Shown one piece after another: positions 25,020 to 36,860 of a stretch of DNA of 64,000 nucleotides. The notes under the pieces were generated by a model. That model saw nothing but the letters and a program-made list of their open reading frames with translations, had not been told where the DNA came from and ran no database searches. The position numbers were made by a program, and so were the translations under genes. The DNA lies in assembly GCA_027625915.1 (NCBI GenBank), contig JANTQA010000042.1, positions 6,584,001 to 6,648,000 on the forward strand. The letters run 5' to 3'. The DNA is from Anaeramoeba flamelloides (Eukaryota; Metamonada; Anaeramoebidae). Within the stretch, counting starts at the first letter, position 1. Every line of letters begins with the position of its first letter.

Positions 25020-25260
25020 ATGTTAATTTGGAATTTCAAACATTTTTTTTTTTAAATTTGCTTTTAAAAAAATACTAAAAAGATAAGAAAAAAAAAATGA
25101 ACAAAGAAAAAGAAGAAAAAAGCAACAATCCAAAAATACATAAAAAAAAAATTGAATAATAGAAAAATGATTTTAGATCTCAAAATTACTTTTTAATTTT
25201 GAGAAGATTACCAAATGAAACTCATAGAATATATACTCGACCACTTGAAAAAAACTGGAC
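25020..25260 (+). repeat. Dispersed repeat, family O copy 1
   Basis: Matches about 54360-54560: GTTAATTTGGA(A/G)TTTCA, a T-rich block, an A-rich block, then TTTTGAGAAGA, AAACTCATAGAATAT and AAAACTGG. Same direction. Unknown origin. Confidence 0.6.
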
Positions 25261-27049
25261 ACCTTAGACTGAAGAAGATCCAGTTTTGAAAAATGATTTT
25301 TATTGCCGAAATGCATGAATTTTGTAAAGGACTGTATTTTCCGAACTTCTTTAAAAAAAATTTGGGCAAATTATTTTTATACAACTTTCTTCCCAAACCA
25401 ATGATAAAACTCAAGCCCGACTTTTCTTTGAATAACCATTTATTTTTCAAAACAATAACGTAAACTGTCTTTAGATTTTACTTGAAAATAGGACAATAAA
25501 AACCATTCTGAAATAAAAAGGGGATCTTAGGGGATTAGTAACTACCACAAAAACCAACATTTAAGTATGTAGTTAGTGAATGTAACTTCTATCTGAACCA
25601 TAGATATAATAGTCTTAAAAATGTGATTATTATACCAGTACTATTCAGTTATCTCAACCAATTAAAAAATATCCTTGTGTTGTTTAATAAACTATCCAAG
25701 AATTTCAAAAAAAAATCTTCATCCCAAGTTATATTAACAGGTTAGAGAGATCAATATTCAGACAACAAAGTTGAAAAATATCTTCAATTTTTCTAAAAAT
25801 GTAGTTGAGTGGTTGATAAAAAATTAGTTTTATTTAAGAAAAAGGAAATATTTAGCCAATGGGTCTTTTAAAATATTATTTTCATATATTGGAAATATAG
25901 AGAAAAAATAACTATTTTCCTAATAAAAATCGATCCTAAAATAATGAACCCTCAGCTTTTAGATAATTATTGGGTAAATCTTGTAATTAAAATAATTGTA
26001 AAATATTTACATATGTATGCCATAAATATGAATTTTTAAAAATCTCGAATTCCATTATTTTGGTTTACATTTTTTAGAATTGGTAAATAAATCAAAAAAA
26101 AAATTCATATTTAAAATATGTTAAACTTTGTAAAATATCGAAAAATTTATGATGAAATAATATTTATTATAGATTTTTGAGAACCATATGAGTTATCTAA
26201 TACTCATATTATTTACCTTCAATTACAATACACTTTGACTAGAGAAGAATTTATCCAACGATAACTCCCAAAAAAAGAAATATTTCAACCTTTTTTAAAC
26301 TTTTTAATGATTTATGTGCCAAATTAATTCTGAATAAACATTATAAAGATCAACTTTTTTTCTTGGTTAGGGTTTTGATGGTATTTAATCAAAGATTCAA
26401 AATAAATTTTTTAGGATAAAGATCGAAATAATTTTGGGTTTTTTAGTTTTTATTGTTTGTTTAAAAGTCCTCACTTACCAAGCCCTGATAAATACATCAG
26501 AGAAGATATTAATGCAATTGGTTTTTTCATTGTGCTGGTTAATAATACTTTATACAAATAACTCAATAAAATTCAATAAGTTCATGGTAAAACATTACTA
26601 CTCAAAATTACTACTCTTTGTTTACTCATTATACAAGAGAACAAATAATAAAAAAAAACACATTTTTTTTGAAAATAATAAATATATATAACCGTTCCTA
26701 AAAGGCCTTGAAAACTTAACAAAAGATGAAACTTTTAATTTTGGTAAAATTTGTATGTAATTTTTTTTGAACTTACATCCTTAAATGTCTAAAAATAATT
26801 AAACATATGGCCAAAAAAGATCAATGTGAACTTAAAAAAATCAGTTTTGAATTTTTCAAATAGCTCAACACCTTCATATACAATATCTTTTTAAATGTGA
26901 ACTCAGGATCTTCAAAATATTCTCCAATTAGGGTTTCAAAAAATCATTTTTTGTAATTATTTTAATGAAAAATTCAAAAAAAATTTGAGATACTTTAACT
27001 CTAACACCTTAATATGGATGGTAAAAATGAAAAAGAAAAATAATAACAA

Positions 27050-27390
27050 TATTTTCTAACCTAAAAAAATGACTATGATTTCAAACATTTTCGATAAAAA
27101 ATTATAACTTTATAAGATCGAAGTGTCTATGATTTTTGATCATTGAATTCCCCGAATTGGTAAGTGTCTGGTTAAATCAGATTAATTCCGATAAAAGAGT
27201 TATGTATTTCTCTTATTTTTTTTAATTTGATTCTTTTTGGGTTTTTTTTATTGAAGTTTTCAATAACGCTTTTGAGGTATAGTCTCTCATCGACTTAATT
27301 TTTGAACTGAAGTGATCCTTCAACCTTACAAAAATCTTTTTTTATTTTTGTGTGATATTTTTTTTTGTTTGTCTTGTTTCTCTCAAAACA
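27050..27390 (+). repeat. Dispersed repeat, family N copy 2
   Basis: Partner of 5870-6310: shares CTATGATTTTTGATCATTGA, TTTGGGTTTTTTTTATTGAA, TTTTCAATAACGCTTTTGAG and TTTTTATTTTTGTGTGATAT in the same order. Confidence 0.5.
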
Positions 27391-28009
27391 TAATTAGTTA
27401 GTAACAAGGCAATTTGTGCTGAGGTTGTATATAAAATCTTTTGATAAAATTTTAAAGAAAGGATCTAATTGAAACTTAAATTGACAAAAATTAGTTATTT
27501 TTTATAGTTTTTCATAATAAAGCGTAATATTTTGTAAGAAAAAAAAAAGATCTTTTTGGGAAAGGGGAATTTTGGTGAATTCAATACAAAACCAACCCCA
27601 CATCTGTGTCTTATTATCAAAATACATCTTTGTTAGAACTAACAAAGGATCAGTCATCAAAGAGTTCATTTTTCCTACATTTTGACCCTTTCCAGCAACT
27701 TTTAAAACCCGTTTAATTTACTTCATATAACTATAAAAAAACAGAGAAAATTCTAGGCAATGTGCCAAGGTTTTTACTAATTTTTTTAAAGAGTAATTTT
27801 CTCAAAAAGTAGACTTTTTCTAATCCTCTTTTTTATTTTTTGTTATTATTGAACAGACAATTTTTGGAAAAATATTTCTTTTTTTACTTCTTAGATCTAA
27901 CTGGACATTAATTTTTGAGTTTTACCAACCTCTAAAACCCAATTAGAGCGTAAAGAACACCAATTTTCAATTTGAACCATACTTCTTAATTCCGAATATA
28001 CGAGATACC

Positions 28010-28270
28010 AAAATTAAAATCAATTAATAAATGAAAAAATAAATAATTAAAGACAAAATGGAATATTAATAGCAACCCGAAAAACAGTTTTTTTAATACT
28101 ACCTTTTTATAAGAGGGTTTTCTTTGATTAATGAATAATTAAAAATGTGTTGTAAAATTTGACTATTTTTGAGATCTCCAAAAGGACCCCTTACATTTTC
28201 TTGAAAAAAATGAGGACTAAATTATAATTGTTAATTTAATTGGAGAAATAACGAACTGTTTTCTAAAGAT
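28010..28270 (+). repeat. Dispersed repeat, partner of 2110-2350
   Basis: Shares ATTAATAAATGAAAAAATA, TTTTTTTAATACTA, TTTTCTTTGATTAATGAATA and TTTTTGAGATCTCCA in order with 2110-2350, same direction. Copies are diverged. Confidence 0.5.
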
Positions 28271-29041
28271 TAAATTGTTTCTTATTTCAACTTATTTTAC
28301 TTTTTTTTTTTAACATTTAGTATCCTTCCAAAATTCTGTTTAAATTTTTTCCTGTTTCACTTTTTTTCGCAAATGGAGAGTAAATTCAAAATGAAAAGAG
28401 AAAGTTGTGTTGTCAAAAAGATTCCAACACAAGTAAAAAAAAATGAGTAAAATTAATTAAATTAGATCAACCCAATTATAACCGATTTCATTTGTTTTTT
28501 CAGAAAGTAAATGACAACTCAAAAAATAAAACAAAATCTTTTGTCTTGGTATAAGATAAAGTTTACCCACTAAGTAATCCAAAACAAAAAAGGAAAAGTG
28601 AACATAAATTCCTTAAACTTGTTTGAAATTCAATAATTGTTATTTTCCTTTCAGACCACTCGAAAAACATAAGCTTTTACCTTTTTGAATACTAATTTCA
28701 AATCTCGATTTTTTACTTTTATTTTTAAAAAAAACTTGAAAAAAAAAAAAAAAGCCTTTAAAACACATAGAAATTTGAAAAATCAAGTCTAAGTTTGATT
28801 CCTGGTTTATAAATTCAAAATTGTTTGGAAATTCTAAAAACAGTTTAAAAGTAATTTTTTTCAATAAAATTCATTTTTTTTTTTTTATTTTGAATTTAAT
28901 TCCTTTTTATTTAATTTTAAAACCAGTAAATATTTTTTTTTTTAGTTATTTTTATTTTGAACAAAAAAACAATAAAAAATTCTTTTAATCTTCTTAACTA
29001 ACAAAATATCTTTTTCTTTTTTAAACCACTAATACCAAAGA

Positions 29042-31247
29042 ATGAGCAAAAATCATAAAACCAAAACAAAGCATCAAAAAAAAAAGAAAGATAATAAGAA
29101 ATTATTTGCTGATCGAAAAATAATTAAAAATTCAATATGGTCTGAAAAAGAAGTAAGTATCTCTCTTAAAATCTTTGGATAAACAAAAATTAAAAGGTTC
29201 TTTAATTACACACAAAAAAAAAGGGGTTTAAAAAATAAAAAGAAAAAATATTTTATTTTTTTCTTTTTAATCACTATTCAGATAAGGGAACAAAAACAAA
29301 ACGAAGTCCCTTTAAACTGAATTTTAAACTTGTGAAATGTACATCTTTTGAATAGATCAATTAATTATAAAAATTTCTTGTTTTTTTTTTTTTTTTAATT
29401 TTTAAAACAAACAAAATTTTTAAATAAATTTAAATAGGATCTCAAACTTGTAAAAATTGTCAAACAATATAAACAAAAGAATTGGTCTTGTGTTGCTTCG
29501 TATTTTGAAACGAAGAATTCAACACAATGTTTACATCGTTGGCAAAAAGTAAATCTTTCCGAATTGATTTTTCATTTTTTCTTATTTTTCAATCAAACTA
29601 ATTTAGCTTTTTTGTTTTAATTCTTTTTTTAAAAAAAACCCCAAACAATCATAAATCAAATCTATAATAAATGAACTCCACCTACAAAAACAAAAAAAGG
29701 TTTTAAATCCTAAAGTTAAAAAAAGGAAGATGGAACAAAAAAGAAGATAAAAAATTAAAAAAATATTACAAACAATTTGGAACTGATTGGTCGACAATTG
29801 CAAAAAAGATTCGCCATAGAACTTCAAAGCAATGCCGTGAAAGGTTTGTGTTCATTAAAAAGTTTTTTTTTTTTTTGAAAAAATTTATGTTGATCTTTTG
29901 GTTAATTTTTTTATAAAAATATTGTAACTTTTTCTTTTTAATTATCCTACCCTTATTAGATACAAAAATGTCCTTGATCCTAAAATTCAAAAAACTCCTT
30001 GGACAGAAGAAGAAGATGAAATTATCATCAAAAATTATCTTGAATTAGGCTCCAAATGGTCCAAAATTATGAAACATCTTCCTGGGCGTTCTGACAATCA
30101 AATTAAAAATCGTTTTAATTGCCGATTAAAGAAAAAATTGAACGATTTCTGCAACAACAAAGATTACCGACCAAAAACCAAAATAAAAAAATTGAATGTG
30201 TCAACCACAACAACCACAACAACCAAAAGATCGACCAAAGAAAAAATCAAAAATCAAAAAAAAACAAAAAGCCCGATAATTACCCGATCAAAGGTTTCCA
30301 ATTTAAAACTGAATGAAAAACCTACTGAAACACAAATTGGGACTCGACAATTGCCAAAAACAATTCGTAAAAGTTCAAGAATTATTAATAAAGCTTCAAG
30401 AGTAGAATTACCTACAGCCCAGCCCATGGAAGTTGAAAAAGAAAAAACAATTCAAACTCGACTCAATTCCAAAAACAATAGCAAAAACCAAAATGGAAAT
30501 GGAAAAGAAAACGGAATAAAAAATACAACAAATAAAAAAAGAAGAATAATAATAAGAAGAAGAAATAGTTTAAGCAAATCACAGGTAAACACCACGTCCT
30601 CGGCAAAAGAGGAATTAAATGAAAACAATTCAACTGTTGATTTTAATAACAAAGAAAACACAAATCCAAATATTTACCAAGAAGAAGAACAAGAAGAAGA
30701 AAAGTTCCTTTTTGAAATCTATTCGCCAATCCCAGATCCTTTTGAGTTCGAAGAAACCTTGTCAACTATTGAGTACCCAGAGGTTTACAATCATACAGAT
30801 ATAAAAACCGAAGATAAATATAACAATTTCTTTTCATTGGAAAAGGGATTCTCGTCACCACCTATCAAAAGAAAAAGGCAATTGGAAAGCCAATACGAAA
30901 CAAACTTTATTATCAACAAAGAAAATTCAAGAAACGAAAATGATCCTGAGAATCAAGATTTAGAAAATTGGTTTTATAGTAATATTAATCACAACGATGG
31001 TGAGGATAATTATAATGAAAATAGTTTTTTTGACTTTAATGAAATACATTCCACAGAAGCTCTTTCTCCTTTAAAAATAAAAAGGATATCGCACACAAAA
31101 AGAAATGAAAAATTACAAAGAATTCTTTTCACTTCAAACGAAAACTCAACACAAAGTTATTCGAATATTAATTCTTTACATCTTGAAAATACATCGAATA
31201 ACAACTTTGAAATTTTTGATAATTCAGAGTTTGCTTCTTATTTTTAA
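29042..31247 (+). CDS. MYB R1R2R3 (3R-MYB) DNA-binding regulator, four exons
   Basis: Exons are 29042-29152, 29438-29548, 29700-29843 and 29960-31247, with GTAAGT, GTAAAT and GTTTGT donors; the product is about 550 residues. Three tandem MYB repeats fill residues about 30-180. R1 has Trp33, Trp53 and Trp72; R2 has GRW at 85, Trp104, then Tyr123 where the third Trp is usual; R3 has Trp136, Trp155 and Phe174. The R3 text WTEEEDEIIIKNYLELGSKW followed by LPGRSDNQIKNRF is diagnostic of c-Myb/3R-MYB proteins, which bind AACNG-type sites; many control cell-cycle genes. The rest is Lys/Thr/Asn-rich, with basic nuclear-localisation-like clusters and an acidic block at 30670-30720. Oddity: the A run 29718-29724 in exon 3 has seven A where six are needed to read KVKKGRWNKKED. 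As given, the frame breaks within R2. Confidence 0.93.
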
Positions 31248-31280
31248 AAAAAAACACTTTTTTTTGTTTAAACCTAAAAA

Positions 31281-31285
<5 letters not shown>

Positions 31286-31329
<44 letters not shown>
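31286..31329. repeat. (TA)n microsatellite
   Basis: About 22 TA units, 40 bp after the MYB stop codon and probably in its 3' untranslated region. It could form a cruciform and is likely to be length-variable. Confidence 0.95.
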
Positions 31330-31331
<2 letters not shown>

Positions 31332-33059
31332 TCTATATAATTCACCATTAGAATAAAAATATTGATAAATTAAGTTTTATCCAAATACCCTTATAGAAAC
31401 ATTTTTGTTTATATTTATTGATTAAAATAAAAATAATAGTATAAAAAAAATAAAAACCAAATTATTTTTCGTCTCTTTTTTTGTTATTATTGCTTTCAAT
31501 TTTTTTTCTATTCTTTGTTTATGTAACAATCTTTCTAAACCGACCAAACAATTTGTAAAAATTTGAAATTATTTTTTCTTTTCAACTTTTTTCTTTTTCC
31601 TTTCCTTTTCATTTTCTTTAATTTTTTTTTTTTGATACTTTAATTTTGCAAGATCATGTGGAAAAAAAAAAAAGATCTTCTAAAAGACAAATAATCACTA
31701 ACAAAAATGAGATTCTGGAATGTTTTTTAAAATGAATTTCATTATTATCAAAAAATATTCTTGTTAACCTTTTTTCAGTGAAAATTCAGATATAAAAAAT
31801 CCTTTAGGGGGGTCGTTACACCATAAGACATGATAAAAATTTCAGAGAGATGAGATAAGAGTATTTTATTTTAGTGGTGTGTGAACATAGATTATCTAAA
31901 AATTTTTTTAAAAAAAATTATTTTATATTTTTTTATTTTAGTAATGATAAAAACAAAAAAAAAAAAAAGAATATAGCTGATAAAATAGTTTTGATTTTTT
32001 TTTTTTGTTTTTTTATAAATTTAATTCGAAAATTTGGGCACAGTTTAAACAGTTGAAAGAATAGCAATACTATAATTTACATTCAATTTGGAAAATTGTT
32101 TGATTTTACAAACCATTTCATTTTTTGACTTTATGTTTTTTGTTTTAATTTTCTTTTTTTTCCAGTTACTTAATCTGTTTGGTTAGATCTGAAATTTTTT
32201 TTCGATGGTTGATAGGACGTTAGTGCTGAGTTTATTAAATTGAAAAATAACATACAATTGGTCCATTGTATCTTATCATTTGATCGATCAACAATTGTTG
32301 GTGAAATTTCAACAAATCTATCAAGAAATTTTTTGTTCAACTCATTTCATTATTTTATACATTGGTTTTTTTTTTTTTTTTTTTTTTAATTGTTTTTTTT
32401 TCTTTGGATGAAAAGGATTACTTCTAAAAACATTAATACTATGTTACTTAAATGTGATTTTATATTAGGTTTGGAAAAATATAATAAATTGGGTTTTTGT
32501 TTTCCTATTTTTGATTTTAGCTGAGTCCAAATTTTTGGAATGAGGTTTAGTTTTTTTTTTCAGGGGGAAGATGATTTTTGATTCTTAGAATAAAACTTAT
32601 AGTTATTTTGTGGTTTTAAATTTGATAAAATATAATCATTATCACTTCTCCAAATCCACTAAACCCAACTATTTAAAATCCTAACAAGTAATTTTTTAGG
32701 ATAATTATTTTTTTATGGAATCCTTCTAGCTATTTAAGCCATATTCATGTTTCCTTTTGCGATTCTCTTAATTATAATGTTGTTTTTCATTTTAAACAAA
32801 ATCCATTAATCCGAAATGTCACTGATAAAAAAAATATTTTTTATTGTTTTTGTTGAAATGATTGAAAAAAATTTAAATATGAAAAAAAAAGAAAAAAATC
32901 AAAAAATCTTCTTGTTCAACTTTTTTTCAGAAAAAAATTTTTCACCGTAATTACTCAACCCTTAATGCTCATTTCAAAAATTGTGATTCATTTTTTTTAT
33001 AGTTTTTGGCTTTATTTTTTTTTATTTTAAAAATATCAGGTTTTTAAATATTTCTAATG

Positions 33060-33560
33060 ATTTAAAAGTGAATTATAAGGGTATATTACCAAATTTCAAA
33101 ATTGGTCAAATTGATTTTTTTTCCTAATTTTGAAGAGTTTCTTGAATATTATTATTTGATATGAAATGTTTTTAAAGGCTTTTAATGATCGTGGGAGGAA
33201 AAATCAAAAATATTATTTTGTGATTGGTAGTATTTTATTACTGGAATTGTAGTAAATCAAAGTGTTGAAATCATCAATACTAAATATTTTTAAAAAATTT
33301 GTTCGAAAAAAAATTTTAACCACCAATTAAAAGTGAAAATTTTTAACACATTAAAACAAGTTATACAAAATTCTAATAGGTCTCTTAATTATTTTTTTTC
33401 AAAATACTAGTTAAAATTCCCTAACCTAACATACCATCCAAACCACCCAAAAATACTCTAACCTGCCCTAATATACCTTAACCTGCCTGAAAACGGGTTT
33501 TAAATACCTATAACCAATATATTTCAATAGAATTGACTATTTTGAAAAAATTTAGAATTT
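33060..33560 (+). repeat. Dispersed repeat, family I copy 1
   Basis: Reverse complement of about 42980-43520. Shared words include AAAATACTCTAACCTGCC, a TTGTGATTGGTAGTATTTTA block and AATACTAAATATTTTTAAAA. A stretch at 33418-33490 has one strand rich in C (CCCTAACCTAACATACC and similar). Related C-rich text occurs inside the family D element near 60520-60590. Confidence 0.65.
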
Positions 33561-33694
33561 GCCAAATTTGAAAAGTAATAATTTTCCCAATTATAAATCA
33601 GATTTAATTATTAGTTATTCTTGAATACTAAAGTATACATTTTTCTTTAATTTATTATTTCAGGTGAGTCAGAATTTTTGGAATGGGGTTTATA

Positions 33695-33919
33695 TAAGCC
33701 AAATTTCAAAATTAGTGGCAGACTTTTTTATTATTATTTTTTTCTTTTTTCATTTTCCTTTCAAAAAATAAAATGATTTCATTATATTTTTATTTATTAA
33801 TCTATATTGGCTATTCTCTCTAAAAACTTTAGCAAAATACATTATTATTCAAAAAAAAAAACAAATAAACAAATTTTTTTCTCATGAAAAATCTGCCCCT
33901 ATTTTTGAAATTTAGCTTA
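33695..33919. repeat. MITE, about 225 bp, family A copy 2
   Basis: Ends TAAGCCAAATTTCAAAATTA then GTGGCAGA, and TCTGCCCCTATTTTTGAAAT then TTAGCTTA, inverses of each other over about 28 bp. The interior is the reverse complement of 9720-9942. The terminal repeats agree better here than in copy 1. Confidence 0.8.
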
Positions 33920-34195
33920 TATCTGAATATGGTTGTTTGGATCAAAATGTATGATTAAATATTGATGTCGAAATTGAGCAAAATATTGATTGCTTTTTCA
34001 AGTGGAATTAGTATCTTGAAAATAGTAATTGTTTGAGAATAATATTTTTATTAAATAAATAAAGTCGATTATTGATAAATCTTGTCAAGATAAATATATT
34101 CATATATACCGATAGATAGATAGATAAATTTATTCTTTAATAAATATTTTAATTGTTTTTTAATTATTTTATTCCATTGTCAATATACAATTAAT

Positions 34196-34219
34196 ATATA
34201 TATATATATATATATATAT
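34196..34219. repeat. Short (TA)n microsatellite
   Basis: About twelve TA units, 70 bp beyond the Amt stop codon. Confidence 0.9.
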
Positions 34220-34288
34220 TTAATAGACTATGAATAATTGAAGATATCTTATATTTTTTTAAAAAGCTTTATATTTAAGATATTAACA

Positions 34289-35746
34289 CTATAAATAATT
34301 ATTTTCTGAACTATTAATCTCTGAATCATTAATCTCTGAGCCATTAATCTCTGAACGGTTCTTCTCTGAATCATTATTCTCTGAATTATTTGTATCCCAC
34401 GAGCTTTCTTCAAAGTTTTGATCATTTTCACTTACAATGAACCCCTCTATTTTACAATTGTGTTCTGTTGCATCTAACCCCGCGATTTGTTCATCGTAGG
34501 GCACTGAAATATTCCATATTTTATTTAAGCACCATATAAAAATAAACCCATTTACGATCCCCCACCCGATCGTTACAATTATTAACAATAAATTACTTTT
34601 GAGGATGCCAAATCCGCCACCGAAAAATAGGCCGTTATGGGGTGTTATTGATGTTTTGGATGCAAAAAGCCCCGTTGCGATCAGCCCCCAGATTGAAGAC
34701 ACGCCGTGCATTGGCGACACGCCAACGGGGTCATCGATTTTCAGTTTTTTGAGCAAGATGCCACAATAATAGGAAGGGAAGGACGAAACAAAGCCAATGA
34801 TAAAGGAAGCCCATCCTTTGATCACATAGGCCGCTGAGGCACTTGAAGTAATGGCGCCGCTGAGAGACGACATAATAATGATTTCAGGATGGTAAATATA
34901 GTCTCGGTGTTTGATAAAGCTGATGATTATCCCACTGACTGTGCTGCCCGCAATGGTAAGCACTGTTGAATACGGAACCGCTGAATAATTTTGGTTGTTT
35001 CTGATGGTCTCATTTGATCCCGCGTTGAAGGGGATCCAGGCGATTAAAATGAAAAGGAAGCCCAAGATGAGGTAGAGCGCCGATCTGTGCTCGCGATAGA
35101 CGGCGTTTGTGCCTGCTGCTGTTGTCGTCGTCGTGTTCGTTGTCGGGAATTTGCCCACCCTCGGCCCCAGCACGACCGTCCCAATGAGCGCAATCGCCGA
35201 GGAGAGTAGATGCACGGAGCCTGCGCCCGCGGTGTCGTGGACGCCAATCGTGACCCGCGTGCTGCCTGTGTTGAGCCTTGAGAGCCACCCATTTGTGCTG
35301 AACTCCCAATGCGCCAAGATCGGGTAGATCCACGATCCATAGACCAGCGAAAAGAACGCATAAAAGTTCAATTTCACGCGGCCGATCCACGCGCCAGAGA
35401 TCAGCGTCGAAGACGTCGTTGGGAACACTAACTCATAAAACCATGGCCCAAATTTGGCAGCAACCATGTCCATCCCGATAAAGTTTTCCGTACCACAAAA
35501 GGCATTGCCCTTCCCAGTTGAAAACCCGAACCCCAACATCCAAAACCCCAATACACAAAACTGGAAGTCAACCATATTCTTCATCAGGATATTTGTCCAA
35601 TTCTTTTTTTGCACAAACGAGATTTCAAACAAGGAAAACCCAATTTGCAAAAAGATAATGATCGTCGCTGAAGTTACAAACGTGTGCTGCTCTTCTTCCG
35701 GAATTTCTTCTTGGTTATTTATTCCTAAAAGAATCATTTCAAACAA
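34289..35746 (-). CDS. Ammonium transporter, Amt/MEP family
   Basis: Single-exon, 485-residue membrane protein of the Amt family, which carries ammonium as NH3 or NH4+ across the plasma membrane. About ten to eleven hydrophobic segments are visible. Key pore residues are present: Asp171 and His179 in VHDTAGAGSVHL (spacing eight, as Asp160/His168 of E. coli AmtB), the second twin histidine His347 in MHGVSSIWG, and FNAGS at 240-244 matching AmtB Phe215-Ser219. The cytosolic end keeps the conserved GLDATEH motif (423-429). The C-terminal tail then runs into a Ser-Glu-Asn repeat. The N-terminus is short; Met1 and Met4 are both possible starts. Base composition is unusual: the codons of the central third (about 35000-35420) are GC-rich, while both ends have the AT-rich usage of the neighbours. 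Stop is TAG. No missing catalytic residue. Confidence 0.96.
   Translation of the reverse strand: MFEMILLGINNQEEIPEEEQHTFVTSATIIIFLQIGFSLFEISFVQKKNWTNILMKNMVDFQFCVLGFWMLGFGFSTGKGNAFCGTENFIGMDMVAAKFGPWFYELVFPTTSSTLISGAWIGRVKLNFYAFFSLVYGSWIYPILAHWEFSTNGWLSRLNTGSTRVTIGVHDTAGAGSVHLLSSAIALIGTVVLGPRVGKFPTTNTTTTTAAGTNAVYREHRSALYLILGFLFILIAWIPFNAGSNETIRNNQNYSAVPYSTVLTIAGSTVSGIIISFIKHRDYIYHPEIIIMSSLSGAITSSASAAYVIKGWASFIIGFVSSFPSYYCGILLKKLKIDDPVGVSPMHGVSSIWGLIATGLFASKTSITPHNGLFFGGGFGILKSNLLLIIVTIGWGIVNGFIFIWCLNKIWNISVPYDEQIAGLDATEHNCKIEGFIVSENDQNFEESSWDTNNSENNDSEKNRSEINGSEINDSEINSSENNYL
34311..34400 (-). repeat. 15-bp tandem repeat encoding the Amt C-terminal tail
   Basis: Five to six imperfect units of a 15-bp word (on the plus strand like ATTAATCTCTGAATC) encode the NGSEI/NDSEI pentapeptide run. 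The tail is acidic, serine-rich and probably disordered; phosphorylation is possible but not shown by sequence. Confidence 0.85.
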
Positions 35747-36729
35747 CTGATCAGTAACAAATTTTTTAAATAAGTGGTGGTTTGTTGTGTGTAAATTTTT
35801 GAAAACAATTTTGAAACTAACAGTCTTTTTTGTTTTTTGTTTTTTGTTTTTTGTTTTCTTTTTTCTTTTTTCTTTTCAGAGCTTTTTTTATTTCAAGTGA
35901 AAAAAAAAATGTAAAAAGTTGAATTTAAGGTACGTAAGAAAGATTCACAAAAACAAAGAAACAAACATAAAGTAAAAAAAAATAATAAAAAAATACTTTT
36001 TTGGAGAGTGAGTTAAAACCTTATTAGCCTTCTGAAGCAATTTGGAAAACCCAACCCAATTTGAAAAAAGTTTTTTGAGAACTTGTTTGAAATGGGTAAA
36101 AATTTTTTTTATTATTCTGTTTTTTTGATAAGTTTGTTTCCTTTAGCACCCAAAATGTTGAGTACTTTATGAAAGATTCTTTACTATCAACTTCTTTTCT
36201 CTATTGAATTTTTTTTATTTGCTAAATCAGATTTATTAACAAGTTTTTTCTTCTGAAATTTTTCACTTCATGTGTGTCTATTTTACACAAAGACAACATT
36301 TCGGATTTACCAAGTTGTTTCAAATTCTTTGATCTCGGTCTCATTTCTATTGTGAAGAATTTTTCATCAAAATAATCTCCAATTTTAATCAAAAATTATT
36401 CGACTTTTTATCCAATTATCCAAATAGAATTGTCGAGCTTGTGTTTTAAAAAAGTGAAAACTGTTGGAAAAAAATACTTTCCTTCACAAACCAACCTCTA
36501 CACCAAATTTAATGTCTGGAACTTCACTTAATTAAAATAGAAAACGATCCAAAAATTTTCATTCTGAAAAAGTTATTACGACTTGAAAGCAAAAACATGA
36601 TATAAGTTTTGACTCTAAAATATTCTTAATTTTTGCAAACAAAAAACTGACTTAAAGTTGTAAAAAAAGTCCTCACTTTTTTAATTTATGTTCTAAATTA
36701 TTAAAGTGTGCTTCTTTTTTTTTATAAGG

Positions 36730-36860
36730 CTTGAGTATAAAATTATCAAAGGAATCTATAAAAAGCAAAAAGTAAATATTGTATTGGTTTCTTGAAGTAT
36801 CTATCATTAAAATAGAAATTCTTTTATTGAAAGGAACAAATTGGATAATCTATCTCTAAA
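36730..36860 (+). repeat. Fragment related to the interior of the family E foldback element
   Basis: Shares TTATCAAAGGAATCTATAAA, TTGTATTGGTTTCTTGAAGT, AAAATAGAAATTC and ACAAATTGGATAATC, in order, with 47803-47912. Similarity may continue weakly to about 37080. Confidence 0.55.

Larger units (their letters stand above)
23239..29041. other. Intergenic, repeat-derived, no gene seen
   Basis: About 5.8 kb between the divergently oriented transporter and MYB genes, so both promoters should lie here. Repeat copies are seen at 25020-25260, 27050-27390 and 28010-28270. Open frames such as 25208-25450 and 26434-26691 show no domain and no support. No RNA gene recognised. Confidence 0.5.
31248..34288. 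other. Convergent intergenic region, no gene seen
   Basis: Between the 3' ends of the MYB and Amt genes. It contains a TA microsatellite (31286-31329), a family I repeat (33060-33560), a family A MITE (33695-33919), and a TTCACCGTAATTACTCAACC then CTTAA word at 32941-32966 that looks like the right end of a family G element. The rest is AT-rich. Confidence 0.55.
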
